Shown here piece after piece: positions 8,945 through 18,239 of a DNA stretch of 64,000 bases. Made by a program: the position numbers and the translations under genes. The stretch's first letter is position 1. Each line of letters begins with the position of its first letter. The notes beneath the pieces are model-generated. The model was not told the origin of the DNA, did not search any database, and saw nothing but the letters and a program-made list of their open reading frames with translations. The stretch lies in the NCBI GenBank assembly GCA_045614605.1, contig JAZLDH010000005.1:67061-131060 (forward strand). The letters run 5' to 3'. This stretch comes from Onthomorpha sp937906975 (GTDB lineage Bacteria; Bacteroidota; Bacteroidia; Bacteroidales; P3).

Positions 8945-9955
8945 TTATTTTATAACCTCTACTTTTGTTCCGTCCATTAATTTAGACTGTCCTGAGATTA
9001 CTACGTTTTCTCCGTCAGATACTCCGCTTATAACTTCTATTTTGTCTTCAAGTCTTCTTCCTAATTCTACTTTACGATATTCAACTACGCCATTCTTTTC
9101 TACGAAAACGTATTTGTCATTTGAACCTGATTGTTTAACAACGGCTTTGTCAGAAACCATTATTGTAGATGCCTTTCCAAGATTTAATTCTACTCTTCCG
9201 AACATTCCAGGTTTTAGTTTAGAGTTTTGATTCTTTACGTTTACCTCACAAGTGAAAGTACGTGTAAGAGGGTCTATTGTTGGATAGATTAAAGATACTG
9301 TTCCTGCAAATTCTTCTTCGCCAAAAATTTCTGTTTTTGCAACAACTTGCATTCCTTTCTTTACATTTGTATAGAAACTTTCAGGAATATTGATTTTTAA
9401 CTTAACAGGATTGATTTGCATTACTTGTAAAATTGGTTGGCTTGCAGCAACGTCGCCGTTATCAAAGTTTCTTGCTGTAACAATTCCGTTGATTGGAGAT
9501 GTAAGGTAAATATTGTCTTTTAGATTTTCTGCACTTTTCTTTGCAACATCGTATTGCATTTGCATTTGGTCAAGTTGTTGCTTGCTAACTCCACCAGATT
9601 GGTAAAGAGTCTTTATTCTTTCTAATTCTATTTTAAGGTTGTCTAATTGTGCAAGCGTAGTAGTTAATTGTGTGCTTTCCATTTTTACGAGTTGTTGGCC
9701 TTTTTTCACAACATCTCCTACTTCAACCATTATTTTTTCTATTCTTGTTCCTCCCGCTGAGGTGATATAGTTTTTCACTGCTGCCTCTACGGTTGTAGAA
9801 AACTCATATATTCTGTCTATTTCTTGGCTTTGTGCAAGCTCTGTCTTTACTTTAAAAACATCTGCTGTCTTTTGAGTTGTTTCTTGTGCTTCTTTTTTTG
9901 AACAACCTATCGCTATTAACGATATTATACTTAAGAAATAAATTGCTTTCTTCAT
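8945..9955 (-). CDS. RND periplasmic adaptor (membrane fusion protein)
   Basis: Links the RND pump to the outer-membrane channel. A lipoprotein signal peptide ends in IAIGC (Cys18). It is followed by a lipoyl half-motif (VEVGDVVKKGQQLVKMES), a short coiled-coil hairpin at about 100-140, the second lipoyl half (LTSPINGIVTARNFDNGDVA) and beta-barrel and membrane-proximal domains. At 336 aa the hairpin is short. It lies 25 nt upstream of the pump gene and downstream of the TolC-like gene in the same operon. Confidence 0.94.
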   Translation of the reverse strand: MKKAIYFLSIISLIAIGCSKKEAQETTQKTADVFKVKTELAQSQEIDRIYEFSTTVEAAVKNYITSAGGTRIEKIMVEVGDVVKKGQQLVKMESTQLTTTLAQLDNLKIELERIKTLYQSGGVSKQQLDQMQMQYDVAKKSAENLKDNIYLTSPINGIVTARNFDNGDVAASQPILQVMQINPVKLKINIPESFYTNVKKGMQVVAKTEIFGEEEFAGTVSLIYPTIDPLTRTFTCEVNVKNQNSKLKPGMFGRVELNLGKASTIMVSDKAVVKQSGSNDKYVFVEKNGVVEYRKVELGRRLEDKIEVISGVSDGENVVISGQSKLMDGTKVEVIK

Positions 9956-9989
9956 TGTTTTAATTTGTTTTTTTATGTTCTTAAATTAT

Positions 9990-11345
9990 TTATTCTTTTC
10001 CTAATACTTTTTCTAAATTGTTTTGTGCTATTAAATAGTCATACAATGATTGTTGATAAGTAAGATTTGCTTGTGTCATTGATAACTCACTGTCGTTTAG
10101 CTCTAAAATAGTTCCTGTTCCGGTATTGTAACGTACTTTTGCTATTTCATAACCTCTTTCTGCTTGTTTGATAGCGTCTTTGTTTGCTTCCAATTGTTCT
10201 TTGGCAGCTTTCATACTATTGATTGCGGCTTGGATTTGCAAATCTATGCCTTCTTTAAGATATTCTTTTTGTAATTGTAATTCTTGTAAAGAAATCTTTA
10301 ATTGTTTTGCTTTGTTTACAACTGTACGTCCGTTAAAGATTGGAATATTCAATTGCAATCCAACAGCAGCACTACCAACCCAATTGTAATCTGCGAATTT
10401 AAAGTCATCGGCTTGTGTTAAATAAGAATATTGTCCGAAAGCCGATAAAGAAGGAATGTGTTGTGAGTTTACTAATCTAAGGGAATTTTGTAGGCTTATG
10501 ATATTCAAATCCATTTGTCTTAAATCAGAGTTGTATTCTGTTGGGTTTTCAGTTAGATTTATTGTTGTTACTCTATTAGAAAAGTCTTCTAAGTTTTCTT
10601 TCAATACAATTTCTTGCTCGGTTGGAAGAGATAGAATCATTTTTAATTGCAAAATAGATAACTCTAAGCCATTTTTTGCATTGATGTAAGTTGGATTCAA
10701 ATTGTTTACTTGCACTTGCGCTCTGATGTAATCATATTCTGAAACCAATCCTTGTTCGTAAGAGGCTTTTGTTGATTTTAAAGTTTCGTTTGCGTTATTG
10801 ATACTTCTCTCTAATACACTTAAACTGTTTTTTGCTAATAATACTGCATAGTAAGCATCTTTTACTTGTTTTGTCATGTCAATTTTTGACGCTCTTGATT
10901 GTTCTATTATTAGGTCTATTTCATTTTGTTTGCTTTTTATTTGTTCCCAAAGCGAGAAGTTTACAAGTGGAAGAGCAGCTGAAACAGTTGCAGTATAGGA
11001 GTTTTTATATCCTATTTCCATGTACTTCGCCCCGCCCATCATTGCGGAAAAACTCTCTGGCATAAACATAACGGATTTCATTATGTTGTTGGTGTATTGA
11101 CCAGATGCCGAAAGCGATGGAAGCAAGTTGCCTAAAGTTTCCTTTTTGCTATAATCCACTCTTTGAATTTCAAGTTCTGCAATCTTTATTGTTGGGTTGT
11201 TGTTATGGGCAATGCTTAATGCTGTTTCCAAGTCCAATTCTAATTTTTGCGAACTTAATTCTGCTTGGCTATTTGCGGTTTGTGTTAGTAAAAACAAACT
11301 GATAGCAAACGCAAATTTAATAGTCGAAAATTTCTTTTTTACCAT
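9990..11345 (-). CDS. TolC-like outer membrane efflux protein
   Basis: Outer-membrane channel of the tripartite pump. The signal peptide is MVKKKFSTIKFAFAISLFLL followed by TQTANSQ. The internal duplication typical of the family is visible: paired long helices around residues 140-240 and 340-440, with ALxxAxxNNP near the start and the C-terminal motif YNTGTGTILELNDSELSMTQ. It is the first gene of the operon; the 90-nt gap upstream to the OppC-like gene is AT-rich and should hold the operon promoter, but I see no convincing TAnnTTTG match. Confidence 0.94.
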   Translation of the reverse strand: MVKKKFSTIKFAFAISLFLLTQTANSQAELSSQKLELDLETALSIAHNNNPTIKIAELEIQRVDYSKKETLGNLLPSLSASGQYTNNIMKSVMFMPESFSAMMGGAKYMEIGYKNSYTATVSAALPLVNFSLWEQIKSKQNEIDLIIEQSRASKIDMTKQVKDAYYAVLLAKNSLSVLERSINNANETLKSTKASYEQGLVSEYDYIRAQVQVNNLNPTYINAKNGLELSILQLKMILSLPTEQEIVLKENLEDFSNRVTTINLTENPTEYNSDLRQMDLNIISLQNSLRLVNSQHIPSLSAFGQYSYLTQADDFKFADYNWVGSAAVGLQLNIPIFNGRTVVNKAKQLKISLQELQLQKEYLKEGIDLQIQAAINSMKAAKEQLEANKDAIKQAERGYEIAKVRYNTGTGTILELNDSELSMTQANLTYQQSLYDYLIAQNNLEKVLGKE

Positions 11346-11435
11346 TTTTTTATGTTTAAGTATTTTTATTATTTTCTTATTGTATCTTGCAAAAACGATA
11401 AATTGTTTCTTTTATTGCAAGTTATGATATTTTTT

Positions 11436-12539
11436 TTAATTTCTTACATCTATTACCTTCCTTATGCCACTTCCTAAGGTGAAAAAGGAGAGTACTAAAA
11501 GCATTATTGCAATTCCTGGTGCTATTGCCATATATGCGGCATCAAGAATTATGTATCCGTAATTTTCTTTAATGATACTTCCCCACGAAGGCATAGGTGG
11601 TTGTACTCCTAAGCCGAGAAAACTTAATCCTGCTTCTTGTAGGATTGCGCTTGCAAAGTTTGATGCTGATATAACAGTGATTGGCCCTATTATGTTTGGA
11701 AGAATGTGTTTTATTATTATTCTTCGGTTACTAAATCCTAAGGCTTTTGAAGCAGTAATGTATTCTTTTTCTTTAATACTCTTTACTTGACCTCTTACCA
11801 TACGAGCAATATCTACCCACATTGTTAGACCTATTGCAATAAACACTTGCCAAAATCCCTTGCCTAATGCAAAGGTGATAGCAACTACAAGGAGTACTGT
11901 CGGGATTGACCACACTACGTTTATCAACCACATAATTACATTGTCAATCCAGCCTCCGAAATATCCAGCAACGGCTCCGAGTGTAATACCTATAAATAAG
12001 GAAATGATAAGTGAAATAAATCCAACTGCAATAGACACTCTTGTGCCAACAATTAATTGAGATAAAAGACAACGTCCATAACGGTCTGTTCCCAATATGT
12101 AGGTACGTTCAGAAATTCTATAATCTGAGTTTTCATCTATTGAAATTATCTCTCCATTGTTAGGAGAATCGCCGGTATATGTTTCAACAAATTGTTTTCC
12201 CTCTTGCTTCCAATGTCTGTAAATCGGTGTTGAAATGTATTCTGAATGAGAGCCATAGAAAAGTCTTTGAAAAAAATTATTTTCTCTTTGAAAAAATTTT
12301 TTTTCTCTTTGATTTATTTTTTTTTCTTCAAGGAAAAAAATCTTAAAGCCTGGACTCTTTACAGCTATCTCCAAATGTTGCTCATTTGCATAAGGAGTGC
12401 TGTCGGGGCTTACGAAATATGCTCCGATGGAAAGAAAGATGAAAATTCCTATTATTATGATACTTGTTAGACTTAACGGGTCTTTAAGTAATTTTATTAA
12501 AGGACTTTTAGAGGAATCCAAGTTCGAGTTTTGCTTCAT
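11436..12539 (-). CDS. ABC transporter permease, OppC/DppC-like, with in-frame repeat insertion
   Basis: Inner-membrane permease of a peptide/nickel-type ABC importer (367 aa). A single TM near residues 25-43 is followed by a long periplasmic segment, then the GTDRYGRCLLSQLIVGTR entry to the BPD_transp domain. The EAA loop is ITASKALGFSNRR, with LSFLGLGVQPPMPSWG near the C-terminus. No OppB, ATPase or binding-protein gene adjoins it. Residues about 71-94 are a K/E/F/Q/R-rich run of heptapeptides (KINQREK, KFFQREN, NFFQRLF) encoded by a 21-bp-period array that otherwise occurs between genes. The ATG at 12539 lies inside the upstream DUF59 gene (32-nt overlap); no later in-frame ATG precedes TM1. 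Confidence 0.9.
   Translation of the reverse strand: MKQNSNLDSSKSPLIKLLKDPLSLTSIIIIGIFIFLSIGAYFVSPDSTPYANEQHLEIAVKSPGFKIFFLEEKKINQREKKFFQRENNFFQRLFYGSHSEYISTPIYRHWKQEGKQFVETYTGDSPNNGEIISIDENSDYRISERTYILGTDRYGRCLLSQLIVGTRVSIAVGFISLIISLFIGITLGAVAGYFGGWIDNVIMWLINVVWSIPTVLLVVAITFALGKGFWQVFIAIGLTMWVDIARMVRGQVKSIKEKEYITASKALGFSNRRIIIKHILPNIIGPITVISASNFASAILQEAGLSFLGLGVQPPMPSWGSIIKENYGYIILDAAYMAIAPGIAIMLLVLSFFTLGSGIRKVIDVRN
12258..12335. repeat. 21-bp-period array, locus 2, inside the OppC-like CDS
   Basis: On the + strand CTTTG cores start at 12265, 12286 and 12307, exactly 21 bp apart, separated by A and T tracts; a degenerate fourth unit follows at about 12326. Read on the - strand it resembles the intergenic array at 32599-32667: both contain AAATAAATCAAAGA followed by an A-tract and a T-tract. 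Because 21 bp equals seven codons, the array keeps the frame open. Confidence 0.82.
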
Positions 12540-12819
12540 CGCTTAATTTATCCATTGACCACGCAGGTTCAAAAGTTAATTGCACTTGAACATTATTTAC
12601 TCCTTCGGTTTGTTTTACTGCTTCTTCAACTTCCAAAGGCAAACTCTCTGCAACAGGACAGTTAGGAGCGGTAAGAGTCATTAGAATCAACACGTCTTTA
12701 TCCTCATTTATGTCAATATCATAAATTAATCCGAGTTCGTAAATATTAATAGGGATTTCAGGATCATGAATTGTTTTAAGTCTTTGAATAATTCTGTCTT
12801 TTAGAATTGCTTTTTCCAT
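12508..12819 (-). CDS. DUF59 / MIP18-like Fe-S assembly factor (SufT-like)
   Basis: Small protein (103 aa) of the DUF59 family, which takes part in iron-sulfur cluster maturation. The family block is seen as HDPEIPINIYELGLIYDI, the reactive-cysteine region is LTAPNCPVAESLP, and the C-terminal VQLTFEPAWSMDKLS is typical. It starts 4 nt after SufE, supporting a shared Fe-S role. Its 3' end overlaps the start of the OppC-like gene by 32 nt in another frame. Confidence 0.88.
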   Translation of the reverse strand: MEKAILKDRIIQRLKTIHDPEIPINIYELGLIYDIDINEDKDVLILMTLTAPNCPVAESLPLEVEEAVKQTEGVNNVQVQLTFEPAWSMDKLSDEAKLELGFL

Positions 12820-12823
12820 AATC

Positions 12824-13252
12824 TTATTGATTTTGTTTTACACTAAATGCAAGAGCGTAAAGTTTAATTTGTTTAATCATGCTCAACAATCCGTTAGAAC
12901 GAGTAGGAGAGAGGTGAGACTTTAATCCAATTTCATCAACAAACTTTAATTCGGCTGCATATACGTCTTCTGGTTTTTGATTATTAAAAACTCTAAGCAA
13001 AAGACTTATTATACCTTTTGTTATCACAGCATCGCTATCAGCACTTATTTGCATAAGCCCCTCTTCATTAAGTTTTGCACTCACCCACACTCTCGATTGA
13101 CAACCTTTTATTAGATTATTATCAGTTTTCTCCTTTTCCTCAATCATAGGACAAGAGTTACCAATCTCAATTATGTAACTATATTTGTCCATCCAATCAT
13201 CAAAGTTTGCAAACTCCTCAATTATTTCTTGTTCTATTTCTTGTATGCTCAT
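12824..13252 (-). CDS. sufE: SufE-like cysteine desulfuration protein
   Basis: Accepts persulfide sulfur from the SufS desulfurase for Fe-S assembly. The acceptor is Cys51 in LIKGCQSRVW, the invariant family motif. C-terminal SPTRSNGLLSMIKQIKLYA is also typical. At 142 aa it has normal length. It is encoded 2 nt after the GH3-like gene and 4 nt before the DUF59 gene. SufBCDS genes are not in the window. Confidence 0.92.
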   Translation of the reverse strand: MSIQEIEQEIIEEFANFDDWMDKYSYIIEIGNSCPMIEEKEKTDNNLIKGCQSRVWVSAKLNEEGLMQISADSDAVITKGIISLLLRVFNNQKPEDVYAAELKFVDEIGLKSHLSPTRSNGLLSMIKQIKLYALAFSVKQNQ

Positions 13253-13254
13253 AT

Positions 13255-14754
13255 CTATTGTATTTGTTTTAAAATTTCGTCAATAAATTCTCTATTGTTT
13301 GACAAACGAGGCACCTTGTGTTGTCCTCCTAATTTACCTCTTGATTTCAACCAATTATAAAAAGTGTTTTGAGGTGCTTTTATTATTTGTGGCTTTTTCA
13401 AAATAAAGTCTTTGTAACGCTTTGCTTCATAATCAGAGTTTACCTCTTGCAAAGTTTTGTCAAAAACACTCTCAAACAAAGCAAAATCCTCAGGCTCTTT
13501 ATCAAATTCTATAATCCATTGATGTAGAGTGGTGTTATTTTCTTTGATAAACAAAGGAGCTCCAGTGTATTCGCTCACTTGTGCATTTGAAGCCTCGCAT
13601 GCTTTGTTGAAAGCCGTAATAGCATTATCTATAATTAACTCTTCTCCACACGCATTTATGAAATTCTTTGTTCTTCCTGTGATTTTGAAACGATAAGGAC
13701 TCTTTTCTGTAAATGTAATAGTGTCTCCTATTACATATCTCCACAATCCAGCATTTGTAGTTATGACCATAGCATAGTTTTTGCCTATTTCTACATCTGC
13801 GAGATTGATTGCCTTTGGATTTGGCGAGTTTATTTGATCCATAGGTAAGAATTCGTAATATACTCCATAGTCTAAAAGTAAGAGCATCGAATCTAAGTTT
13901 GGGTCATCTTGCAATCCAAAAAATCCTTCCGAAGCATTGTAAGTTTCCATGTATCTTGTGTGTTTTGGAAGTATGGATTCAAATTGTGCCCTGTAAGGAG
14001 AAAAACTAACACCACCATGGAAATAAACCTCAAGATTAGGCCATAAATCTTCAATTCTTTTGTTTGTTTTCTCCATTACCTTTTTCAAAAGCACCATCAT
14101 CCAAGATGGAACACCAGAAAGGCTTACTACGTTTGCATCTATTACAGATTCTACCATTTTGTTTAGCTTACTTTCCCATTCTGGCATAAGCGCTATTTCC
14201 TTTTTCGGTACTCTATACATTTCTGCCCAAAAAGGTAGATTATCTATAATGATTGCAGAAACATCTCCACAGAATATATCGCTATTTAATTCATTTTCGT
14301 GTTTTGAACCGCCTAATGCAAGATTCATTCCTCCAAAAATATTGTTGTTTTGATAGTTATTGCAATACAAAGCAAGCATATCTTTTCCTGCTTTATAGTG
14401 GCATTCGTTCAAACACTCTTCACTCACTGGTATAAACTTAGATTTTGATGAGGTTGTACCAGAAGATTTTGAGAAACGGCGTATTTCTGTTGGCCAAAGA
14501 AGATTATATTCTCCCGCTCTTGCTCTTTCAAAAAAAGGCTTTAAGCTTTCGTAATCGTTTATAGGAACTTTATTGGAAAAGTCTTCCCAAGATTTTATGT
14601 TTTTATAATCATAGAATTTTCCCCAAATGGTTTCTTGTCCAGATTTTATAAGATTTGATAATAATTTCTCTTGTACCTCAATAGGATTATTCATATAATT
14701 TTCTATCTGTGGCATACGAGATTTTATTATTTTGTTCATTAAGTCGTTTATCAT
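13255..14754 (-). CDS. GH3-family acyl-adenylate enzyme-like protein
   Basis: Member of the GH3 (auxin-responsive promoter) family, adenylate-forming proteins that in plants conjugate amino acids to acids; the bacterial role is unknown. The ATP-binding Ser-rich loop is FSKSSGTTSSKSKFIP, followed by ETYNASEGFFG, and the C-terminal region holds RTKNFINACGEELI. The length (499 aa) is normal. It is common in Bacteroidota next to sufE or housekeeping genes. It starts 6 nt after the LptF/G-type gene. Confidence 0.88.
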   Translation of the reverse strand: MINDLMNKIIKSRMPQIENYMNNPIEVQEKLLSNLIKSGQETIWGKFYDYKNIKSWEDFSNKVPINDYESLKPFFERARAGEYNLLWPTEIRRFSKSSGTTSSKSKFIPVSEECLNECHYKAGKDMLALYCNNYQNNNIFGGMNLALGGSKHENELNSDIFCGDVSAIIIDNLPFWAEMYRVPKKEIALMPEWESKLNKMVESVIDANVVSLSGVPSWMMVLLKKVMEKTNKRIEDLWPNLEVYFHGGVSFSPYRAQFESILPKHTRYMETYNASEGFFGLQDDPNLDSMLLLLDYGVYYEFLPMDQINSPNPKAINLADVEIGKNYAMVITTNAGLWRYVIGDTITFTEKSPYRFKITGRTKNFINACGEELIIDNAITAFNKACEASNAQVSEYTGAPLFIKENNTTLHQWIIEFDKEPEDFALFESVFDKTLQEVNSDYEAKRYKDFILKKPQIIKAPQNTFYNWLKSRGKLGGQHKVPRLSNNREFIDEILKQIQ

Positions 14755-14760
14755 ACTATA

Positions 14761-15867
14761 TTATTTAGGGGTTCGTCTTACTAAAATTATTGCTATAATA
14801 GCATATAAAAACAAAGGTAAAGCAACTGCTAATACCGCAGGTAGTGTGCTGTTTGTTGCAAATACATTTGCTAATTTCATCATTAAAATCAAACTAAAGG
14901 CAAGAATAATTCCCATTGCTAAGTTTAAACCTATTCCTCCTCGTTTTTTATGAGAAGATAACGCAACACCAATCACCGTTAGTATGATGTAAGCAAAAGG
15001 ATTTAATAATCTTTGAAATTTTTCTATGCGTAATTCAGTTACAATGCTATTACCTTTTAACTCCTCTCTTGCAATAGCGTTGTCTAATTGTTTGTAATCT
15101 AAAACCTCTACTTTGATTTGATTTAGGTTAAACTCGTTTGGCATTACACCTATGTCGATATGTTTTTCAAATCCTGTTTCTATCTTTTCTGAAATCCCGT
15201 TTATTTCTCTTATATGATAGTTTGTCATAACCCAATCCATAGTTGCAGAATCAAAAACAATGTAATCAGCACTAGTTTTCTTTACAATAGTTCCATCTTT
15301 TATTATTTCCTGAGTAAATTTATAGGCTTTATTTGTTTTATTGCTAAAATGTTGAACATAGATTTGCTCATTTTGTTTTGGCTGTATATGGATATTGTAA
15401 AATTGATTATGGTAAGGATTTCTGTAATACACCTTTTCAAATTCCAATCTTGGCACATTGACCTTTGGAATCAAAACATTGCTTAGCCAAAGATTGACAC
15501 AGCCAACAAAAACAGCTGTTATAATAAAAGGTCTTAGCAGACGCTTAAAACTAATTCCGCTACTGAGAATAGCAATTATTTCAGAATTTGACGCAAGCTT
15601 AGAGCATACAAACACAACTGCGATAAAGAAGAATAAATGTCCGAAAAGATTTGCAAAATGTGGGATAAAATTAAGATAATAATCAAAAATTAAACCCTTA
15701 ATTGGCGCATTATTAGAAATGAAATCGTCTAATCTTTCACTTAAATCAAAAATAATAGCAATCATAATAATGAGAAATATTGCCAAAATAAAGGTTAGCA
15801 ATAATTTCTTAATTATATAGATGTCTAAAATAGATAAAAAACCGTATTTCTTTTTGTTTAAGTTCAT
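14761..15867 (-). CDS. LptF/LptG-family permease (YjgP/YjgQ)
   Basis: Inner-membrane permease subunit of the LptBFG lipopolysaccharide extraction complex (368 aa). Layout matches the family: TM1 at about 17-38 (LLTFILAIFLIIMIAIIF), further helices to residue 125, a periplasmic beta-jellyroll domain at about 130-270, and three C-terminal helices. The ATG at 15867 immediately follows the tgt stop codon, so the two genes are translationally linked, a pairing seen in other Bacteroidota. LptF versus LptG cannot be assigned. Confidence 0.9.
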   Translation of the reverse strand: MNLNKKKYGFLSILDIYIIKKLLLTFILAIFLIIMIAIIFDLSERLDDFISNNAPIKGLIFDYYLNFIPHFANLFGHLFFFIAVVFVCSKLASNSEIIAILSSGISFKRLLRPFIITAVFVGCVNLWLSNVLIPKVNVPRLEFEKVYYRNPYHNQFYNIHIQPKQNEQIYVQHFSNKTNKAYKFTQEIIKDGTIVKKTSADYIVFDSATMDWVMTNYHIREINGISEKIETGFEKHIDIGVMPNEFNLNQIKVEVLDYKQLDNAIAREELKGNSIVTELRIEKFQRLLNPFAYIILTVIGVALSSHKKRGGIGLNLAMGIILAFSLILMMKLANVFATNSTLPAVLAVALPLFLYAIIAIILVRRTPK

Positions 15868-16998
15868 TTATAGACGATTAGACAATTTTTTTACCATGAT
15901 ATTTTTCCATGAAAGGAAGTCTCCTGCAATTATATGCTCTCTTGCTTGACGCATTAGCTCAAGATAGAAAGCCAAGTTATGAATACTTGCAATTTGAAGA
16001 GCTAATAACTCTTGCGAAACAAACAAATGTCGCAAGTAAGCCTTAGTATAAAGTTTATCAACAAAGCAAGTGCCGTTTTCATCTAAGAGAGAAAAATCGT
16101 TTGCCCACTTTTTGTTTTTCATATTCATAACACCCTCCATTGTAAAGAGCATTGCATTTCTTCCGTTACGAGTAGGCATTACGCAGTCAAACATATCTAC
16201 GCCCAAGGCTATAGATTCTAATAAGTTTATAGGCGTTCCAACTCCCATTAAATAGCGAGGCTTATCCTTAGGAAGTAAAGAACAACACAAATCTGTTAGC
16301 TCATACATCATTTCTGCAGGCTCTCCAACAGCAAGTCCGCCAATTGCGTTTCCATCACAATTAAAAGAAGCAACATATTCGCAAGATTGTTTTCTTAAAT
16401 CCTTATATACGCTACCCTGTACGATAGGGAAAAGAGATTGATTGTAATTGTAAATATTTTCTGTTTGATTAAATCTATCAACACAACGTTTCAGCCAACG
16501 ATGAGTAAGACCTAATGATTTTTTTGCATAATCATAATCGCAAGGATACGGAGTACACTCATCAAAAGCCATAATAATGTCAGCTCCAATCACTCTTTCA
16601 ATATCCATTACTCCCTCTGGCGTAAAAATATGCTTAGAACCATCAATATGAGAGCGGAAAATACAACCCTCCTCTGTGATTTTGCGTCTATCGCCCAAAG
16701 AATAAACTTGAAATCCTCCACTATCAGTCAGCATAGGCTTGTTCCAAGAATTGAATTTCTGTATTCCGCCTGCTTGTTTTATTACATCAAGACCAGGACG
16801 CAAGTAAAGATGATAAGTATTTCCCAAAATAATTTGAGCCTTCACATCATCTGTCAAAATATCACTGCCAACCCCTTTTACACTACCGAGAGTTCCCACA
16901 GGCATAAAAATAGGCGTTAGAATATTTCCATGATCAGTTTTTATTTCACCCGCTCTTGCGTTGCAATCTTTTGAAATATAGTTTACTGTAAAGTCCAT
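15868..16998 (-). CDS. tgt: tRNA-guanine transglycosylase
   Basis: Exchanges guanine-34 for the queuosine precursor in tRNA His/Asn/Asp/Tyr (376 aa). Asp92 in TDSGGFQVYSL and nucleophile Asp271 in FDCVMPTRNGRN match the catalytic aspartates. The usual zinc site CxCxxC is absent: the corresponding region (309-319) reads GTCFVDKLYTK with one Cys. Loss of these cysteines seems common in Bacteroidota homologues I recall. It is the first gene of the run to OppC, with a TATTTTTG promoter box on the - strand at 17038-17045. Confidence 0.95.
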   Translation of the reverse strand: MDFTVNYISKDCNARAGEIKTDHGNILTPIFMPVGTLGSVKGVGSDILTDDVKAQIILGNTYHLYLRPGLDVIKQAGGIQKFNSWNKPMLTDSGGFQVYSLGDRRKITEEGCIFRSHIDGSKHIFTPEGVMDIERVIGADIIMAFDECTPYPCDYDYAKKSLGLTHRWLKRCVDRFNQTENIYNYNQSLFPIVQGSVYKDLRKQSCEYVASFNCDGNAIGGLAVGEPAEMMYELTDLCCSLLPKDKPRYLMGVGTPINLLESIALGVDMFDCVMPTRNGRNAMLFTMEGVMNMKNKKWANDFSLLDENGTCFVDKLYTKAYLRHLFVSQELLALQIASIHNLAFYLELMRQAREHIIAGDFLSWKNIMVKKLSNRL

Positions 16999-17037
16999 TT
17001 CTAAGTTATTAACATAAAACGTTAAAAAAATAATTTA

Positions 17038-17045
17038 CAAAAATA
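17038..17045 (-). promoter_or_regulatory. -7 box of the tgt operon promoter
   Basis: Reads TATTTTTG on the - strand (CAAAAATA on +), 40 nt upstream of the tgt start codon. It is divergent from a similar box for the glycosyltransferase gene; no clear -33 TTTG was found. Confidence 0.55.
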
Positions 17046-17067
17046 ACTCTAAAACTCGAATAAAGGA

Positions 17068-17075
17068 TATTTTTG
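17068..17075 (+). promoter_or_regulatory. -7 box for the glycosyltransferase operon
   Basis: TATTTTTG on the + strand, 18 nt before the ATG at 17094. The implied leader is very short; the upstream TTTG element is not clear. Confidence 0.5.
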
Positions 17076-17093
17076 TAAAAAATAATTTTAAAA

Positions 17094-18239
17094 ATGATAA
17101 ATTTCGGATTTCCATTAACCACTTTAAATTTGGTTTTATTGGGCTTTGTGAGCCTTTTCTTAATTTTACAAATCTTATTCTATTTAATAGTTTATCGTAA
17201 GATAACATTAAAAAAATATTACAATCAACCATTATTAGAAAACAAAGACTTGCCACCGCTTTCTGTGATTGTGGTTGCAAAAAACGATGAATACAATTTA
17301 AAAAGCAAGTTAATAGAAATACTCGAACAAGACTATCCAAAATATGAAGTGATAGTAGTGAACGATGCCTCAACAGACGACACAGAATATGTGTTAAAAG
17401 GATTGTCAGTTATTTATTCACATTTAAAAATTGTAAACATAGTAGAGAATGTCAATAAATTCCAAGGACAAAAGTTTCCAATCTCAATAGGAATCAAATC
17501 CGCAAAATACGAAAACATAGTTTTAATAAAAGCAGACTGCAAACCAAATTCATTTGAGTGGTTAAAACATATTGCATCAGCCTTTAGCACAAACAAAGAA
17601 ATAGTTTTAGGTTACGCAAACATAGCAAACAGAAAAGGATTACTAAACAAAATAATACAATACGACCACACAATAAGAGCAATGAACTATATCTCGTTTG
17701 CATTGTGTAAAAAACCCTACATGGGCGAAGGATACAATCTCGCATACAAAAAAAGCCTATTCTATAAAGTAGGAGGATTTATCAAACACTACAACCTATC
17801 GGCAGGAGATGACGACATATTTATCAATCAAGTAGCAAACAACAAAAATACAGCAGTAGTATTATCAGAGTCCTCGCAAATCACCTTTGATTCCTATAAA
17901 AGCTATAAAGATTGGATAAAATCAAAGAAAAGTAACATTATTTCAAGAAAACATTTCAAAACCACACACAAATTATCATTAGCATTCTTGCCTTGCATTA
18001 CGTGGCTATTCTATTTTAGTTTAATATCACTATTTTTAGTCTCAATACCGTGGCAATATATCCTAATTGCAATTTTATTAAAATGGATATTGCAAATTTT
18101 TGTCTATTATAAAGTCTTTAAAAAGCTTAAAACAAAAAATTTATATATATTTGCACCGATTTTGGAACTTTATCAAATGTTTCTTAATCTTACATTAGAG
18201 ATAAGGATATTAACTACAAAGAAAAGTAGATGGAAGTAA
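17094..18239 (+). CDS. membrane-associated family 2 glycosyltransferase
   Basis: GT-A fold glycosyltransferase (381 aa) acting at the cytoplasmic face of the inner membrane. An N-terminal TM helix (about 10-33) precedes the catalytic domain, with VIVVAKNDEYNLKSKL, VIVVNDASTDDT and the metal-site aspartate in KADCKP. GYNLAYKK and SAGDDDIFINQ form the acceptor/D-D-x-D region. Three hydrophobic helices close the protein. It overlaps the sigma-factor gene by 10 nt. Donor and acceptor sugars cannot be told; surface polysaccharide assembly is an inference. Confidence 0.88.
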   Translation: MINFGFPLTTLNLVLLGFVSLFLILQILFYLIVYRKITLKKYYNQPLLENKDLPPLSVIVVAKNDEYNLKSKLIEILEQDYPKYEVIVVNDASTDDTEYVLKGLSVIYSHLKIVNIVENVNKFQGQKFPISIGIKSAKYENIVLIKADCKPNSFEWLKHIASAFSTNKEIVLGYANIANRKGLLNKIIQYDHTIRAMNYISFALCKKPYMGEGYNLAYKKSLFYKVGGFIKHYNLSAGDDDIFINQVANNKNTAVVLSESSQITFDSYKSYKDWIKSKKSNIISRKHFKTTHKLSLAFLPCITWLFYFSLISLFLVSIPWQYILIAILLKWILQIFVYYKVFKKLKTKNLYIFAPILELYQMFLNLTLEIRILTTKKSRWK

